Below, in pieces: positions 7,139-16,981 of a stretch of DNA of 50,739 bases; the first letter of the stretch is position 1; each line of letters opens with the position of its first letter. Position numbers and translations under genes: made by a program. Source of the DNA: Glycomyces arizonensis DSM 44726 (GTDB taxonomy: Bacteria; Actinomycetota; Actinomycetes; Mycobacteriales; Micromonosporaceae); assembly GCF_000482705.1 (NCBI RefSeq), contig NZ_AXWO01000036.1, positions 1 through 50,739 of the forward strand, given 5' to 3'. Under the pieces are notes generated by a model. The model made no database searches and was not told where the DNA came from. It saw only the letters and a program-made list of their open reading frames with translations.

Positions 7139-9736
7139 ATGGAACTCGAAACCCCGACGCCGCCGCCTCGGCGACGCCGCCGATGGCGCCGCGGCGCCGC
7201 GATCGGCCTGCCGGTCGCCCTGGTCGGCGCCCTCGGCGCGATCGCGGCGCCCCAGGCGTTCGCCAACGAGTACTGCACTGTCGACTACCGCGTCGCCAAC
7301 GACTGGGGCAGCGGCTTCCAGGCGGCCGTCGACATCACCGCCGGCACCGACGCGTTCAACGGCTGGACCGTCGAGTGGGACTTCCCCTCCGGCACCTCGG
7401 TGTCCTCGGCCTGGAACGTCGACTGGAACACCTCGGGCAGCCACTTCACCGGTTCCGACGTCGGCTGGAACGGCTCGATCGCCTCCGGCCAGACCCGAGA
7501 GGTCTTCGGCTTCATCGGCGCCGGCAACGCCGCGCAGCCCACCGGATTCAGCGTCAACGGCCAGTCCTGCGAGGGCGACATCACCCCCGCCGAGCCCACG
7601 CTCGACGTCTCGCAGGCCAACCTGGTGGTCCAGCCCGGCGCCACCGTCGACTTCGACGTCGCCTTCACCGGCGAACTCGACAGCGATGTCGCGGTGACGA
7701 CCACTCAGAGCAGCGGCTCGGACGCCTTCTCGGTCGACTCCGGCGCCTCGCTGAACTTCGGCCCGAGCAACTGGGACGACGCCCAGCAGGTGACCATCGC
7801 CGCGGCCGACGACGCCGAGGGCACGGCGACCTTCACCGTCGCCGCCGCCGGCTTCGACCCGGTCGAGGTCACCGTCTCCGCCATGGACACCGGAGAGGTC
7901 ACCCAGAACGAGGAGCGCTTCCTGGAGCTGTACGACCAGCTCACCGGATCGGACTCCCCGTACCTGCACCAGGCGACGGGCCTGCCGTACCACTCGGTCG
8001 AGGAGCTCATCGTCGAGGCGCCGGACTACGGCCACCAGACCACCTCCGAGGCGCTGAGCTACCAGATCTGGCTCGAAGCCGCCTACGGGCAGGTCACCGG
8101 TGACTGGCAGCCGTTCAACGACGCCTGGGACCGGATCGACGAGTACACGATCCCGGACATGAACCCGAGCAACTACGACCCGAACTCCCCGGCAACGTAT
8201 GCCCCGGAGCAGCCCGACCCGAGCAACTACCCGACGGACCTGGACTCGAGCGTCCCGGTCGGCCAGGACCCGCTCGCGAACGAGCTGAAGTCGACCTACG
8301 GGACGAACCAGATCTACGGCATGCACTGGATCTGGGATCTGGACAACGCCTACGGCTTCGGCGAGTGCGGCGACGGCACCACCGAGCCGTCGGGGATCAA
8401 CACGTTCCAGCGCGGTGAGCAGGAATCCACCTGGGAGACCATCACGCAGCCGACGTGCGAGACCTTCGACTTCGGCGGCCCGAACGGCTTCCTCGACCTG
8501 TTCATCGGGGACGACCAGTACGCCCAGCAGGAGAAGTACACCGACGCCCCCGACGCGGACGCCCGGGCCATCCAGGCCTCGTGGCTGGCGCAGCAGTGGG
8601 CCGAGGAGCAGGGCCAGGCCGGTGCCGTCGACAGCTCGCTGGAGAAGGCCTCCAAGATGGGCGACTACCTGCGGTACTCCTTCGCCGACAAGTACTTCAA
8701 GCAGATCGGCGACTGCACCGACGCCTCCAGCTGCCCGGGTGCGACCGGCAAGGACTCGTTCCACTACCTGATCAGCTGGTACTACTCGTGGGGCATGGGC
8801 ATCAACGGCGACTGGTCCTACCGGATCGGCGGCTCGGGTGTTCACCAGGGCTACCAGAACGTCATGGCGGCCTACGCGCTCAGTGAGGACGGCTCGCTGA
8901 CGCCGGAATCGCCGACCGCCGGCTCCGACTGGTCGACCAGCCTGGACACCCAGCTCGAGTTCCTCGAGTGGCTGCAGTCGCCCGAGGGCGCCATCGCGGG
9001 CGGTGCGACCAACAACTGGGGCGGCCACTACGGCCAGCCGACCTCCAGCGCCGAGTTCAACGGCATGGCCTACGACTGGCAGCCGGTCTGGCACGACCCG
9101 CCGTCGAACCGCTGGTTCGGCTTCCAGGCGTGGGGCATGGACCGCGTCGCGCAGCTGTACTACTACACCGGTGACGAGCGCGCCGGGGCCCTGCTGGACG
9201 ACTGGGTCGACTGGGTGCTGGACAACAGCACGATCACCAGCACCGACTACAGCCTCCCCGGCGACCTCGAGTGGTCGGGCGAGCCCGGCAACGGGCTGTC
9301 GGTGAGCGTCGCGACCCAGTCGCAGGACCCGGGCGTCGCGGGTGCGACCGCCAAGATCCTGGCGTACTACGCCGCGGCCACGAACGACACCGAGCTGCAG
9401 CAGACCGTCTCGGACCTGCTGGACGCGCTGTGGTCGTTCAACGACGGCGTCGGCATCACCCGGGTCGAGGAGCGGGCCGACTACTGCCGCTTCACCGACG
9501 AGGTCTACGTCCCGAGCGGCTGGTCCGGCACCATGCCGAACGGTGACGTGATCGAGCCGGGCTCGACCTTCATCGGCATCCGGTCCTTCATGAAGGACTT
9601 CGAGGGCTGGGACCAGGTGCAGGCGTACATCGACAGCGGCTGCACCGGCGACGCCCCGGAGTTCAGCTACCACCGCTACTGGCACGAGGTCGAGATCGCC
9701 ACGGCGCTCCAGACCTACGCCCTTCTCTTCGAATAG
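7139..9736 (+). CDS. Secreted GH48 exocellulase with N-terminal CBM2
   Basis: An 865-residue extracellular cellulase. Order: Arg-rich signal peptide with likely cleavage after AFA (near residue 42); CBM2 cellulose-binding module (about 44-145, bounded by Cys46 and Cys144, with surface Trp residues); an Ig/Calx-beta-like spacer (about 152-250); GH48 catalytic domain (about 255-865). The proton donor of GH48 enzymes is conserved as Glu304 in the HQTTSEALSY motif. GH48 enzymes are inverting processive exocellulases that release mainly cellobiose. AGGAG lies 8 bp before the ATG. It is divergent from cebE behind shared CebR-type operators, so its product is the substrate of the neighbouring importer. 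Confidence 0.95.
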   Translation: MELETPTPPPRRRRRWRRGAAIGLPVALVGALGAIAAPQAFANEYCTVDYRVANDWGSGFQAAVDITAGTDAFNGWTVEWDFPSGTSVSSAWNVDWNTSGSHFTGSDVGWNGSIASGQTREVFGFIGAGNAAQPTGFSVNGQSCEGDITPAEPTLDVSQANLVVQPGATVDFDVAFTGELDSDVAVTTTQSSGSDAFSVDSGASLNFGPSNWDDAQQVTIAAADDAEGTATFTVAAAGFDPVEVTVSAMDTGEVTQNEERFLELYDQLTGSDSPYLHQATGLPYHSVEELIVEAPDYGHQTTSEALSYQIWLEAAYGQVTGDWQPFNDAWDRIDEYTIPDMNPSNYDPNSPATYAPEQPDPSNYPTDLDSSVPVGQDPLANELKSTYGTNQIYGMHWIWDLDNAYGFGECGDGTTEPSGINTFQRGEQESTWETITQPTCETFDFGGPNGFLDLFIGDDQYAQQEKYTDAPDADARAIQASWLAQQWAEEQGQAGAVDSSLEKASKMGDYLRYSFADKYFKQIGDCTDASSCPGATGKDSFHYLISWYYSWGMGINGDWSYRIGGSGVHQGYQNVMAAYALSEDGSLTPESPTAGSDWSTSLDTQLEFLEWLQSPEGAIAGGATNNWGGHYGQPTSSAEFNGMAYDWQPVWHDPPSNRWFGFQAWGMDRVAQLYYYTGDERAGALLDDWVDWVLDNSTITSTDYSLPGDLEWSGEPGNGLSVSVATQSQDPGVAGATAKILAYYAAATNDTELQQTVSDLLDALWSFNDGVGITRVEERADYCRFTDEVYVPSGWSGTMPNGDVIEPGSTFIGIRSFMKDFEGWDQVQAYIDSGCTGDAPEFSYHRYWHEVEIATALQTYALLFE

Positions 9737-9776
9737 GAGTGACGACAGGGCCCGATCGGGTCCGTGAGTGAGGCGC

Positions 9777-9804
9777 GGGCGCGCACCCGAACGGGTGCGC
9801 GCCC
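9777..9804 (+). terminator. Terminator hairpin after the GH48 gene
   Basis: Perfect 12-bp stem (9777-9788 with 9793-9804) and a 4-nt GAAC loop, 40 bp after the GH48 stop. No T tract follows, as is common in actinobacteria. Confidence 0.75.
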
Positions 9805-9836
9805 GTCCCGTTGCGGACCGGTCTGGCTGAGCACAC

Positions 9837-9870
9837 AGGTCGGGCCCGGCTGCGTCGCCGGGCCCGACCT
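9837..9870 (-). terminator. Terminator hairpin after the DUF1349 gene
   Basis: Perfect 13-bp stem (9837-9849 with 9858-9870) and an 8-nt loop between two convergent genes. It lies 42 bp beyond the stop of the leftward gene, which it most likely serves. Confidence 0.7.
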
Positions 9871-9911
9871 CTATGCTCAGCGCGCCATCGCCCTGAGCGC
9901 CGGCCCTTCGG

Positions 9912-10448
9912 TCAGCGGACCTCGATGTCCAGGTCCTGTGCGGCGTCCCAGAAACCCTCGCTCACCGGGCGGGCGCTCGCGATGCCTGCCATGGCCGAGA
10001 CGCCGCCGGGGAGGTAGGTCGAGGCGATCGTCGTGTAGTCCACCCCGTCGTCGGCGTGCGCCACGGTCACGGTGCCGCCGCTGCGGATGAGTCGCAGCCA
10101 GATCTCGTCGGATACGGAGTCGACCGGGGAGAGCGACCAGTCGGTGTGGTCGCGGGTGGTGACGGTGCTGACGAGGTGTTGGCCGCCAAGGTATTCGGCG
10201 CTGGTCTTGACCCAATTGGTCTCGTCGACCCGGATGGTGAGGGAGGCCTCGGAGTGCTGGTGCCGGTGCTCGGGCCGGAACCGCATGGCGACCTCTCCGT
10301 CTCCTTCCATTTTGAGGCCGTAAATGTAGGCGTGGTCGCGCTGGTGCTCATCCCCGGCGCGGCGGAGGAAGGTGGACTTGATTTCGAAGTAGGGATTGAT
10401 CAATCCACCATCAACAGTCCATTGTACTTCTTCTGAAGGAGATTGCAT
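9912..10448 (-). CDS. DUF1349-family, concanavalin A-like fold protein
   Basis: A 178-residue protein resembling the DUF1349 family, a single beta-sandwich domain of the concanavalin A-like lectin/glucanase superfamily (recognisable pattern: WTVDGG start, EASLTIRVDETNWVKTSAEY, and a C-terminal VSAMAGIASARP segment). Such proteins are cytosolic and often sit beside sugar-catabolic genes; the reaction is unknown. I start at the ATG at 10448, where family similarity begins. The frame stays open upstream to 10640, but that part covers AT-rich promoter-like DNA and the LacI-type boxes. It stands alone between the GH48 terminator and a long intergenic region. Confidence 0.75.
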   Translation of the reverse strand: MQSPSEEVQWTVDGGLINPYFEIKSTFLRRAGDEHQRDHAYIYGLKMEGDGEVAMRFRPEHRHQHSEASLTIRVDETNWVKTSAEYLGGQHLVSTVTTRDHTDWSLSPVDSVSDEIWLRLIRSGGTVTVAHADDGVDYTTIASTYLPGGVSAMAGIASARPVSEGFWDAAQDLDIEVR

Positions 10449-10553
10449 GAACCAATCATGCCATACGCGAAGAGGACACATTCGGACAAAACGGTCTATG
10501 TAACGCAAAGTTAATCGAGACTTCGCATCCGACATCTGCGTGAAATACCAGTT

Positions 10554-10612
10554 CGAAAGCGTTCCCATGCATTCAGTGCGGTGTCGGTTACGCTTTTCGG
10601 AAAGCGTTTCTC
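10554..10612. promoter_or_regulatory. Two LacI-type operator boxes upstream of the DUF1349 gene
   Basis: GAAAGCGTTCC (10555-10565) and GAAAGCGTTTC (10600-10610) share the core GAAAGCGTTYC, 45 bp apart in the same orientation. The second is a palindrome with arms GAAA/TTTC. The first, read on the minus strand (TGGGAACGCTTTCG), matches 10 of 14 bases of the CebR site. They lie 105-165 bp upstream of the start at 10448, as expected for a LacI-family-controlled promoter. Confidence 0.55.
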
Positions 10613-10727
10613 GGAAGCGGTGAAGTTGCTTCCTTTGCACGATCGTAATGCACGTGCATCGTAACGTGCTTGTGCCGCATTGACAATGACTCGCTCACGG
10701 GGCGGTTTCCCAAAGGGACTGTTTCTT

Positions 10728-10763
10728 GGGTGGCGTGCGATCGGGCCCGATCGCACGCCACCC
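10728..10763. repeat. Perfect 36-bp palindrome
   Basis: 18-bp arms meet with no spacer around a GGGCCC centre. As RNA it forms a 16-bp stem with a GGCC loop on either strand. No T tract follows directly. Confidence 0.85.
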
Positions 10764-10792
10764 GCCACCGCGCGGTGGTGATCGGCAGGCGC

Positions 10793-10822
10793 CGCGCGGG
10801 GAGCTACCCCGCGCGATCTTTT
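10793..10822 (+). terminator. Rho-independent terminator (plus strand) without an upstream gene
   Basis: A 9-bp perfect GC stem (10793-10801 with 10807-10815), a 5-nt loop and then ATCTTTTA. No coding sequence on the plus strand ends before it, so it may end a small RNA. Confidence 0.6.
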
Positions 10823-11244
10823 ATGCGGTGTCCGCGGATCCCACTACACCGCTGGCCTGCCAGAGGAACGTCTATAGGGCTGACTAGCTGTCTACTTCGT
10901 TTTTGCATGGACCCTGTCACGCGAAGTCAAGACTTTCAAGGACTCTTTTTTCGCCTGTGGACAACTTCCGGCACCTGCAGTGTTTTCGCTGGTGGGAGTT
11001 GTGTCGGGTGTTTCGGATAGAGGTTACGGGTGTGCTTCGGGCCTGTGGATAACCTCCTTCGGCGATCGGTCGCCGTTGTCGCCCGTGATCCGGGATGGCC
11101 CACTGGTCGCACATGTGTGTGGCGTGCCCATGCGATCTCGAGTGTCGAATCCGGCTCATGCCCGTGTCCTCTGCGGCGCCTCGACCGTTAAGCGAGGTGT
11201 AGGAGTGCGAAGGATATGGAAGCGATGGCGGATCAGGAGAGAGC

Positions 11245-11676
11245 GTGAGCATGCAGCATTCAGTGAGACCGGTGTCGCTGACCTCCCAGTCCTCTGGGGT
11301 CGGGCGCGGGCTTCCGCGCCAGGACCGCAGCGCCCCGGCTCGCCGCTCCTCGCGCCACACCGCCGTCGACGGGGTGATCGGCGACAACGCCGCGGGCCGC
11401 GGTCGGCGCTCCCGCCGCGAGCCGCCGGGCGGTTTCTTCTCCATTGAGGATCCACCGCCGATCGACGCCCCGCCCGGCATCGCGGAGATCACCGGTTGGG
11501 AACTCGCCGCCACCATGTGGCGCGAGCACCTCCCCGAGCAGCTGCTCGGCGTCGACTGCACCTCTTGTAAACAGGCATGGCCCTGTGATGCCTGGCAGAT
11601 AGCCGACGACCTCATCAGCCAGTGCTGCGAATCCGCTCAACTGGCCGCCCACCGGGGGGCGGCCGATCACGCTTAG
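11245..11676 (+). CDS. Hypothetical protein with CxxC and WPCDAW motif
   Basis: A 143-residue protein of unknown function starting at GTG 11245, with AGGAG placed 5 bp upstream; ATG 11251 is an alternative. The N-terminal half is basic and disordered. The C-terminal half looks folded: a helix-like segment ending in LPEQLLG, then VDCTSCKQAWPCDAWQ, then a hydrophobic helix. The three close cysteines could bind a metal or form a disulfide, though the pattern is too short to name a family. Short proteins with a similar GVDCxxC...WPC segment are common orphans in actinobacteria (from memory, not checked). It precedes the chaperone operon but is 660 bp away. Confidence 0.6.
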   Translation: MSMQHSVRPVSLTSQSSGVGRGLPRQDRSAPARRSSRHTAVDGVIGDNAAGRGRRSRREPPGGFFSIEDPPPIDAPPGIAEITGWELAATMWREHLPEQLLGVDCTSCKQAWPCDAWQIADDLISQCCESAQLAAHRGAADHA

Positions 11677-12160
11677 GCCCGATCCCGGGCGGTGCATGGT
11701 GGGCGGCGGACGGTTCCGGCCTGCCGTGCGGTGGTTTTCGTGGTGCGCTTCGGATGCGATGTAGTCGGCGCTGGGTGGATCGAAGGCGTTCGGTGCTCTT
11801 CGCGCTTAGGCTTGATGCCGCGCGGTGAGCGGTGGACGGTCCGACCTGCCGGTGCGGTCGGCTGCTGCGGTCGCCCGGCGGGCATCGTGTGCAACGGAGG
11901 ACTTCAGGCCGACGTGACGGGCGGTTGCGCTCGGCTTGGTAATGCGGCGCCGTGTCCGGTCGGCCGGTGCTTCGGATCGCGGCCGCATCGCCCCGCGGAG
12001 CGGCGGCCTTTTTTCGGAGATGATTGTGGCCGGTCGCATCGCGCTTGTGGGGGCGGTACGCCCGAGATCACCTGGTGCCCGTTCGCATCGAGGGCCGCAT
12101 CGCGCGTGTGCGGGCAGTGTGCCTCCGCGGCACTCAAGAACAGCGCCCCTCGCCCGTGTT
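11677..12160. other. Non-coding stretch before the dnaK operator region
   Basis: About 480 bases with no convincing gene. A GC-rich segment followed by six T residues (12010-12015) may be a weak terminator for the upstream orphan gene. A 23-bp imperfect repeat occurs at 12032-12054 and 12093-12115 (shared core CGCATCGCGC). A lone HAIR half-site ACTCAAG lies at 12132-12138. Confidence 0.45.
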
Positions 12161-12191
12161 CGAAAGTTGAGTCTCGTCGACTCAACTTTCG
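12161..12191. promoter_or_regulatory. HAIR operator 1 (HspR binding site)
   Basis: A perfect 13-bp inverted repeat containing TTGAGT-N7-ACTCAA, the HAIR element CTTGAGT-N7-ACTCAAG bound by HspR in actinobacteria. It lies about 150 bp upstream of dnaK. The gene for HspR is the last of the same operon, which implies autoregulation. Confidence 0.9.
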
Positions 12192-12248
12192 TGTGTTTCA
12201 TCACAATCGCCGCGATCGCCTTGACGGAATGTGCCCTCGGAGTGAACA

Positions 12249-12265
12249 TGAGTCTATCTGACTCA
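12249..12265. promoter_or_regulatory. HAIR operator 2 (HspR binding site)
   Basis: TGAGT-N7-ACTCA with the same 7-bp spacer as the first site, 70 bp before dnaK and 88 bp from the first HAIR start. Two HAIR elements are typical of Streptomyces dnaK promoters. Confidence 0.85.
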
Positions 12266-12335
12266 ACTTGGATCCGGGTCCCGCCCGGCCGACTGAGGCA
12301 CCTAGACATCTGTTCCACTATTCCGGGAGATCAAC

Positions 12336-14185
<1,850 letters not shown>

Positions 14186-14189
<4 letters not shown>

Positions 14190-15037
14190 GCGACGAGGAC
14201 AAGCGCAAAGCCGACGAGTCCGGGGAAGCCGAAGAGGCCGCCCCGGACGGCGGCGACGACACCGATGCAAGCGGCGAGGAGCTGACGGTCGACGACATCC
14301 TCGCCGAGGCCTCCGACGACGGCCAGGCCGCCGAGGACACCGTCTCGGTCCTCCAGGCGACGCTGGAGGAGCGCACGAGGGACCTCCAGCGCCTCAACGC
14401 GGAGTTCCAGAACTACCGCAAGCGCGTCGAGCGCGACAAGTCCCGGGCCGGGGAGCTGGCGACCGGGGCGGTGCTCTCGAGCCTGCTGCCGATCCTGGAC
14501 GACCTCGACCGCGCCCGCGACCACGGCGACCTCACCGGGCCGTTCGGCTCGGTCGCCGAGCAGCTCGTCAACACGCTGGCCAAGCAGGGCCTGGAGCCGT
14601 TCGGGGAGAAGGGCGACGCGTTCGACCCGACGTTCCACGAGGCGGTCGCCCACATGCAGATGGGCGACGTCGACGGGCCGACCTGCATCGACGTGATGCG
14701 GCGCGGCTACCGGCTCGGTGACAAGCTGCTGCGCCCGGCGCTGGTGGCCGTCGCCGAGCCGCTCGACGAACCGCTCGAGGAGCCGACGCCCGCCGAGCGG
14801 CCGGAGGCCGACGGCGCCGCGTCCCGCGAGTCCGAGGGCAGGACGGAGTCCACCGAGAATCCGGCCGAGGGCGCCGATGACCCGGAGGCCTCCGCCGAGC
14901 CCGGCCGCAGGACCGAGTCCACCGAGGCCCCCGCCGAGGGCGCCGACGACCCGGAGGTCGCCGAGTCCGACGGCGGAGCGGGCGCCGAGGACGGCGCCGA
15001 GTCCGAGAAGGACGGCGAGGGCGAGCGGGATTCCTGA
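14186..15037 (+). CDS. grpE: Nucleotide exchange factor GrpE with long acidic tail
   Basis: A 283-residue GrpE, the exchange factor that releases ADP from DnaK. An acidic disordered start (1-50), the long dimerising helix (about 55-110, with [16 protein letters not shown]), and the beta domain (about 125-190, with HEAVAHMQ and [18 protein letters not shown]) are intact. The C-terminus runs about 90 residues beyond the usual end and is disordered; it contains two near-identical 16-residue units (219-234 and 242-257, core [16 protein letters not shown]). The GTG start overlaps the dnaK stop (GTGA). Confidence 0.95.
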
Positions 15038-15083
15038 CCCGCGCACGGAAGAACCGACGATCGAATATTGAAGGAGGCGTCCG

Positions 15084-16220
15084 GTGGCATCGCAGGAGTG
15101 GATGGAGAAGGACTTCTACGCCGAGCTCGGCGTGCCGCAGGACGCCTCCAAGAAGGACATCGAGCGGGCGTACCGCAAGCTCGCCCGCGAACTGCACCCC
15201 GACCACAACCGGGCCCCCGACGCCGAGGAGCGCTTCAAGGGCGTCTCCGAGGCCTACTCGGTGCTCCACGACGACAAGCAGCGCTCCGAATACGACCAGA
15301 TCCAGTTGATGAAGTCCGGCCGCGGCGGGTTCGGCGGCTTCAGCGGCTCCGGCGGCGGGCCGAACGTCAACTTCGACGACCTGTTCGGCGGCGGTGGTGG
15401 CGCCACCGGCGGCTTCGGCGACCTGTTCGGTGACCTGTTCGGCCGCGGCTCGGGCGGCCAGGCGCGGCGGCGCGGGGCGACCAAGGGCAATGACCTGCGC
15501 ACCCACGTCACGCTCGACTTCGCCGACGCGGTCAAGGGCACCACCACCGAGCTGCGGATGCACGCCCCGGGGGAATGTGAGACGTGCCGCGGCACCGGCG
15601 CGGAGCCCGGCACGAGCCCGTCGCGGTGCCTGCGCTGCAACGGGTCCGGGCTGATCACCGAGAACCAGGGCGCGTTCAGCTTCGCGCAGCCGTGCCCCGA
15701 CTGCGAGGGCACCGGCACCGTCGTCACCGACCCGTGCCCCGACTGCGGCGGCACCGGCGCGGTCACCAAGGAGCGCGTCATCACCATCCGCGTGCCCGCC
15801 GGCGTCGCCGACGGCCAGACCGTCCGCCTCGCCGGACGCGGCGCGCCCGGCGAGCGCGGCGGCCCCGCCGGGGACCTGCTCGTGAGCGTCGGCGTGCGGG
15901 CCCACCCGCTGTTCGCCCGCGACGGCGACAACGTCACCCTGCGATTGCCGGTCTCGTTCCCCGAGGCCGCCACCGGCGCCCGCATCAAAGTGCCCACACT
16001 CGACGGACCGGTCACGGTCAAGGTGCCCGCGGGCACGCCCACCGGGCGGGTCCTGCGTCTGGGCGGCCGCGGCGTGCCCGGCAAGGGCGACCTGCTGGTC
16101 ACCGTCGACGTCGAGGTGCCCGCGGAGCTCTCGCCCGAGGCCAGGGAAGCGCTCGAGAAGTACGCCGCCGCGGCCCCGCCGGTCGACCGCTCGAAACTGG
16201 AACAGCTGACAGGCCAATGA
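15084..16220 (+). CDS. dnaJ: Chaperone DnaJ (type I Hsp40)
   Basis: A 378-residue type I DnaJ. The J domain (about 9-72) has the HPD motif at 38-40 that stimulates DnaK; a Gly/Phe-rich region follows (about 78-125); the zinc-binding region carries all four CxxCxGxG repeats (CETCRGTG, CLRCNGSG, CPDCEGTG, CPDCGGTG); the C-terminal substrate-binding domains end near 360. AAGGAGG lies 6 bp before the GTG start. The 46-bp gap from grpE indicates one transcript. A GC hairpin separates it from hspR. Confidence 0.97.
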   Translation: MASQEWMEKDFYAELGVPQDASKKDIERAYRKLARELHPDHNRAPDAEERFKGVSEAYSVLHDDKQRSEYDQIQLMKSGRGGFGGFSGSGGGPNVNFDDLFGGGGGATGGFGDLFGDLFGRGSGGQARRRGATKGNDLRTHVTLDFADAVKGTTTELRMHAPGECETCRGTGAEPGTSPSRCLRCNGSGLITENQGAFSFAQPCPDCEGTGTVVTDPCPDCGGTGAVTKERVITIRVPAGVADGQTVRLAGRGAPGERGGPAGDLLVSVGVRAHPLFARDGDNVTLRLPVSFPEAATGARIKVPTLDGPVTVKVPAGTPTGRVLRLGGRGVPGKGDLLVTVDVEVPAELSPEAREALEKYAAAAPPVDRSKLEQLTGQ

Positions 16221-16235
16221 CGTTGCACCGAGAGA

Positions 16236-16262
16236 CCGCGCGCGCCGCCCGGGCGCGCGCGG
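16236..16262 (+). terminator. Hairpin between dnaJ and hspR
   Basis: An 11-bp perfect stem (16236-16246 with 16252-16262) and a 5-nt loop, without a T tract. It could partly reduce read-through into the repressor gene or protect the upstream message; this is inference. Confidence 0.5.
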
Positions 16263-16296
16263 CCCGGTGCCTCGAACCACCCGATGGGAGTGAACC

Positions 16297-16809
16297 GTGA
16301 CCGCCTCCGAGAACGCAGGGAGCGGCGACCGGCGCCCGGCCGGCAGGGACGAGCGGCGCGAGACGCGGATGCGAACCGTGGTCGATGTCACGTTCCTCCA
16401 GCGCGGCGCTGCCGCGGACGACGCCGACTTCGATTTCGACGCCAAGATCTTCGCCATCTCGGCCGCCGCCGAACTGGCCGGCATGCACCCGCAGACGCTG
16501 CGCCAGTACGACCGGCTCGGCCTGGTCGAGCCCGCCCGCACGCCCGGCGGCGGCCGCCGCTACTCCGCCCGCGACGTCGCGCAGCTGCGCGAGATCCAGC
16601 GGCTCAGCCAGGACGAGGGCGTCAACCTCGCCGGCGTCAAGCGCATCATGGACCTCGAACGCGAGGTGGCGGCCATGCGCGCCGAGCTCGCCGCCGTCGT
16701 CGAGGAGCTGCGCGCCTCCCGTGCCCAGCTCGCCGAGCTGCGCGCCATGGCCGGCCCGTTCCAGCGCCGCGGCACCGACATCGTGCTGTGGCAGGGCAAG
16801 CGGCAGTGA
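16297..16809 (+). CDS. hspR: MerR-family heat-shock repressor HspR
   Basis: A 170-residue repressor of the MerR superfamily. The winged-helix DNA-binding domain (about 52-120) reads FAISAAAELAGMHPQTLRQYDRLG..., with the wing GGGRRYSARDV; a coiled coil follows (about 125-152). The N-terminus is about 45 residues longer than in Streptomyces HspR and is basic and disordered. HspR binds HAIR elements with DnaK as co-repressor, so free DnaK reports folding stress. Its own operon starts with two HAIR sites. The GTG start at 16297 has GGGAG upstream. Confidence 0.93.
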   Translation: MTASENAGSGDRRPAGRDERRETRMRTVVDVTFLQRGAAADDADFDFDAKIFAISAAAELAGMHPQTLRQYDRLGLVEPARTPGGGRRYSARDVAQLREIQRLSQDEGVNLAGVKRIMDLEREVAAMRAELAAVVEELRASRAQLAELRAMAGPFQRRGTDIVLWQGKRQ

Positions 16810-16981
16810 CCGCCTCGTCCGCGCCGCCGATCCGGGGGACGATGGCACTGTGCGCGCGGGCCGGATGCGGCTAGGATCTTCGCATGTCCAGAGAGAAACG
16901 GAAACGAAGACGACGGAAGGCCGCATCGCCCTCCGCTGATACCGAGCCCCATTCTCTGGGGCTCCCTGGGGGGCGAAGCCG

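Larger units (their letters stand above)
10613..11244. other. Long non-coding divergent region with palindromes and DnaA-box 9-mers
   Basis: About 630 bases without a supported gene. It holds, in order: the 12-bp palindrome ATGCACGTGCAT (10648-10659), a perfect 36-bp palindrome (10728-10763), a 14-bp palindrome CCACCGCGCGGTGG (10765-10778), a terminator (10793-10822), and two DnaA-box-like 9-mers, TGTGGACAA (10956-10964) and TGTGGATAA (11044-11052). The second 9-mer lies in the right arm of a 7-bp inverted repeat (11020-11026 with 11050-11056). Confidence 0.55.

Noticed and set aside
10449..10640. N-terminal extension of the DUF1349 protein
   Set aside because: Covers AT-rich DNA with two LacI-type boxes; DUF1349 similarity begins at 10448.
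10956..11052. Possible replication origin (oriC)
   Set aside because: Only two DnaA-type 9-mers and none of the usual oriC neighbours (dnaA, dnaN, rpmH).
14568..16541. 657-codon frame antisense to grpE, dnaJ and hspR
   Set aside because: Shadow of the chaperone operon with repetitive Arg/Ala composition.
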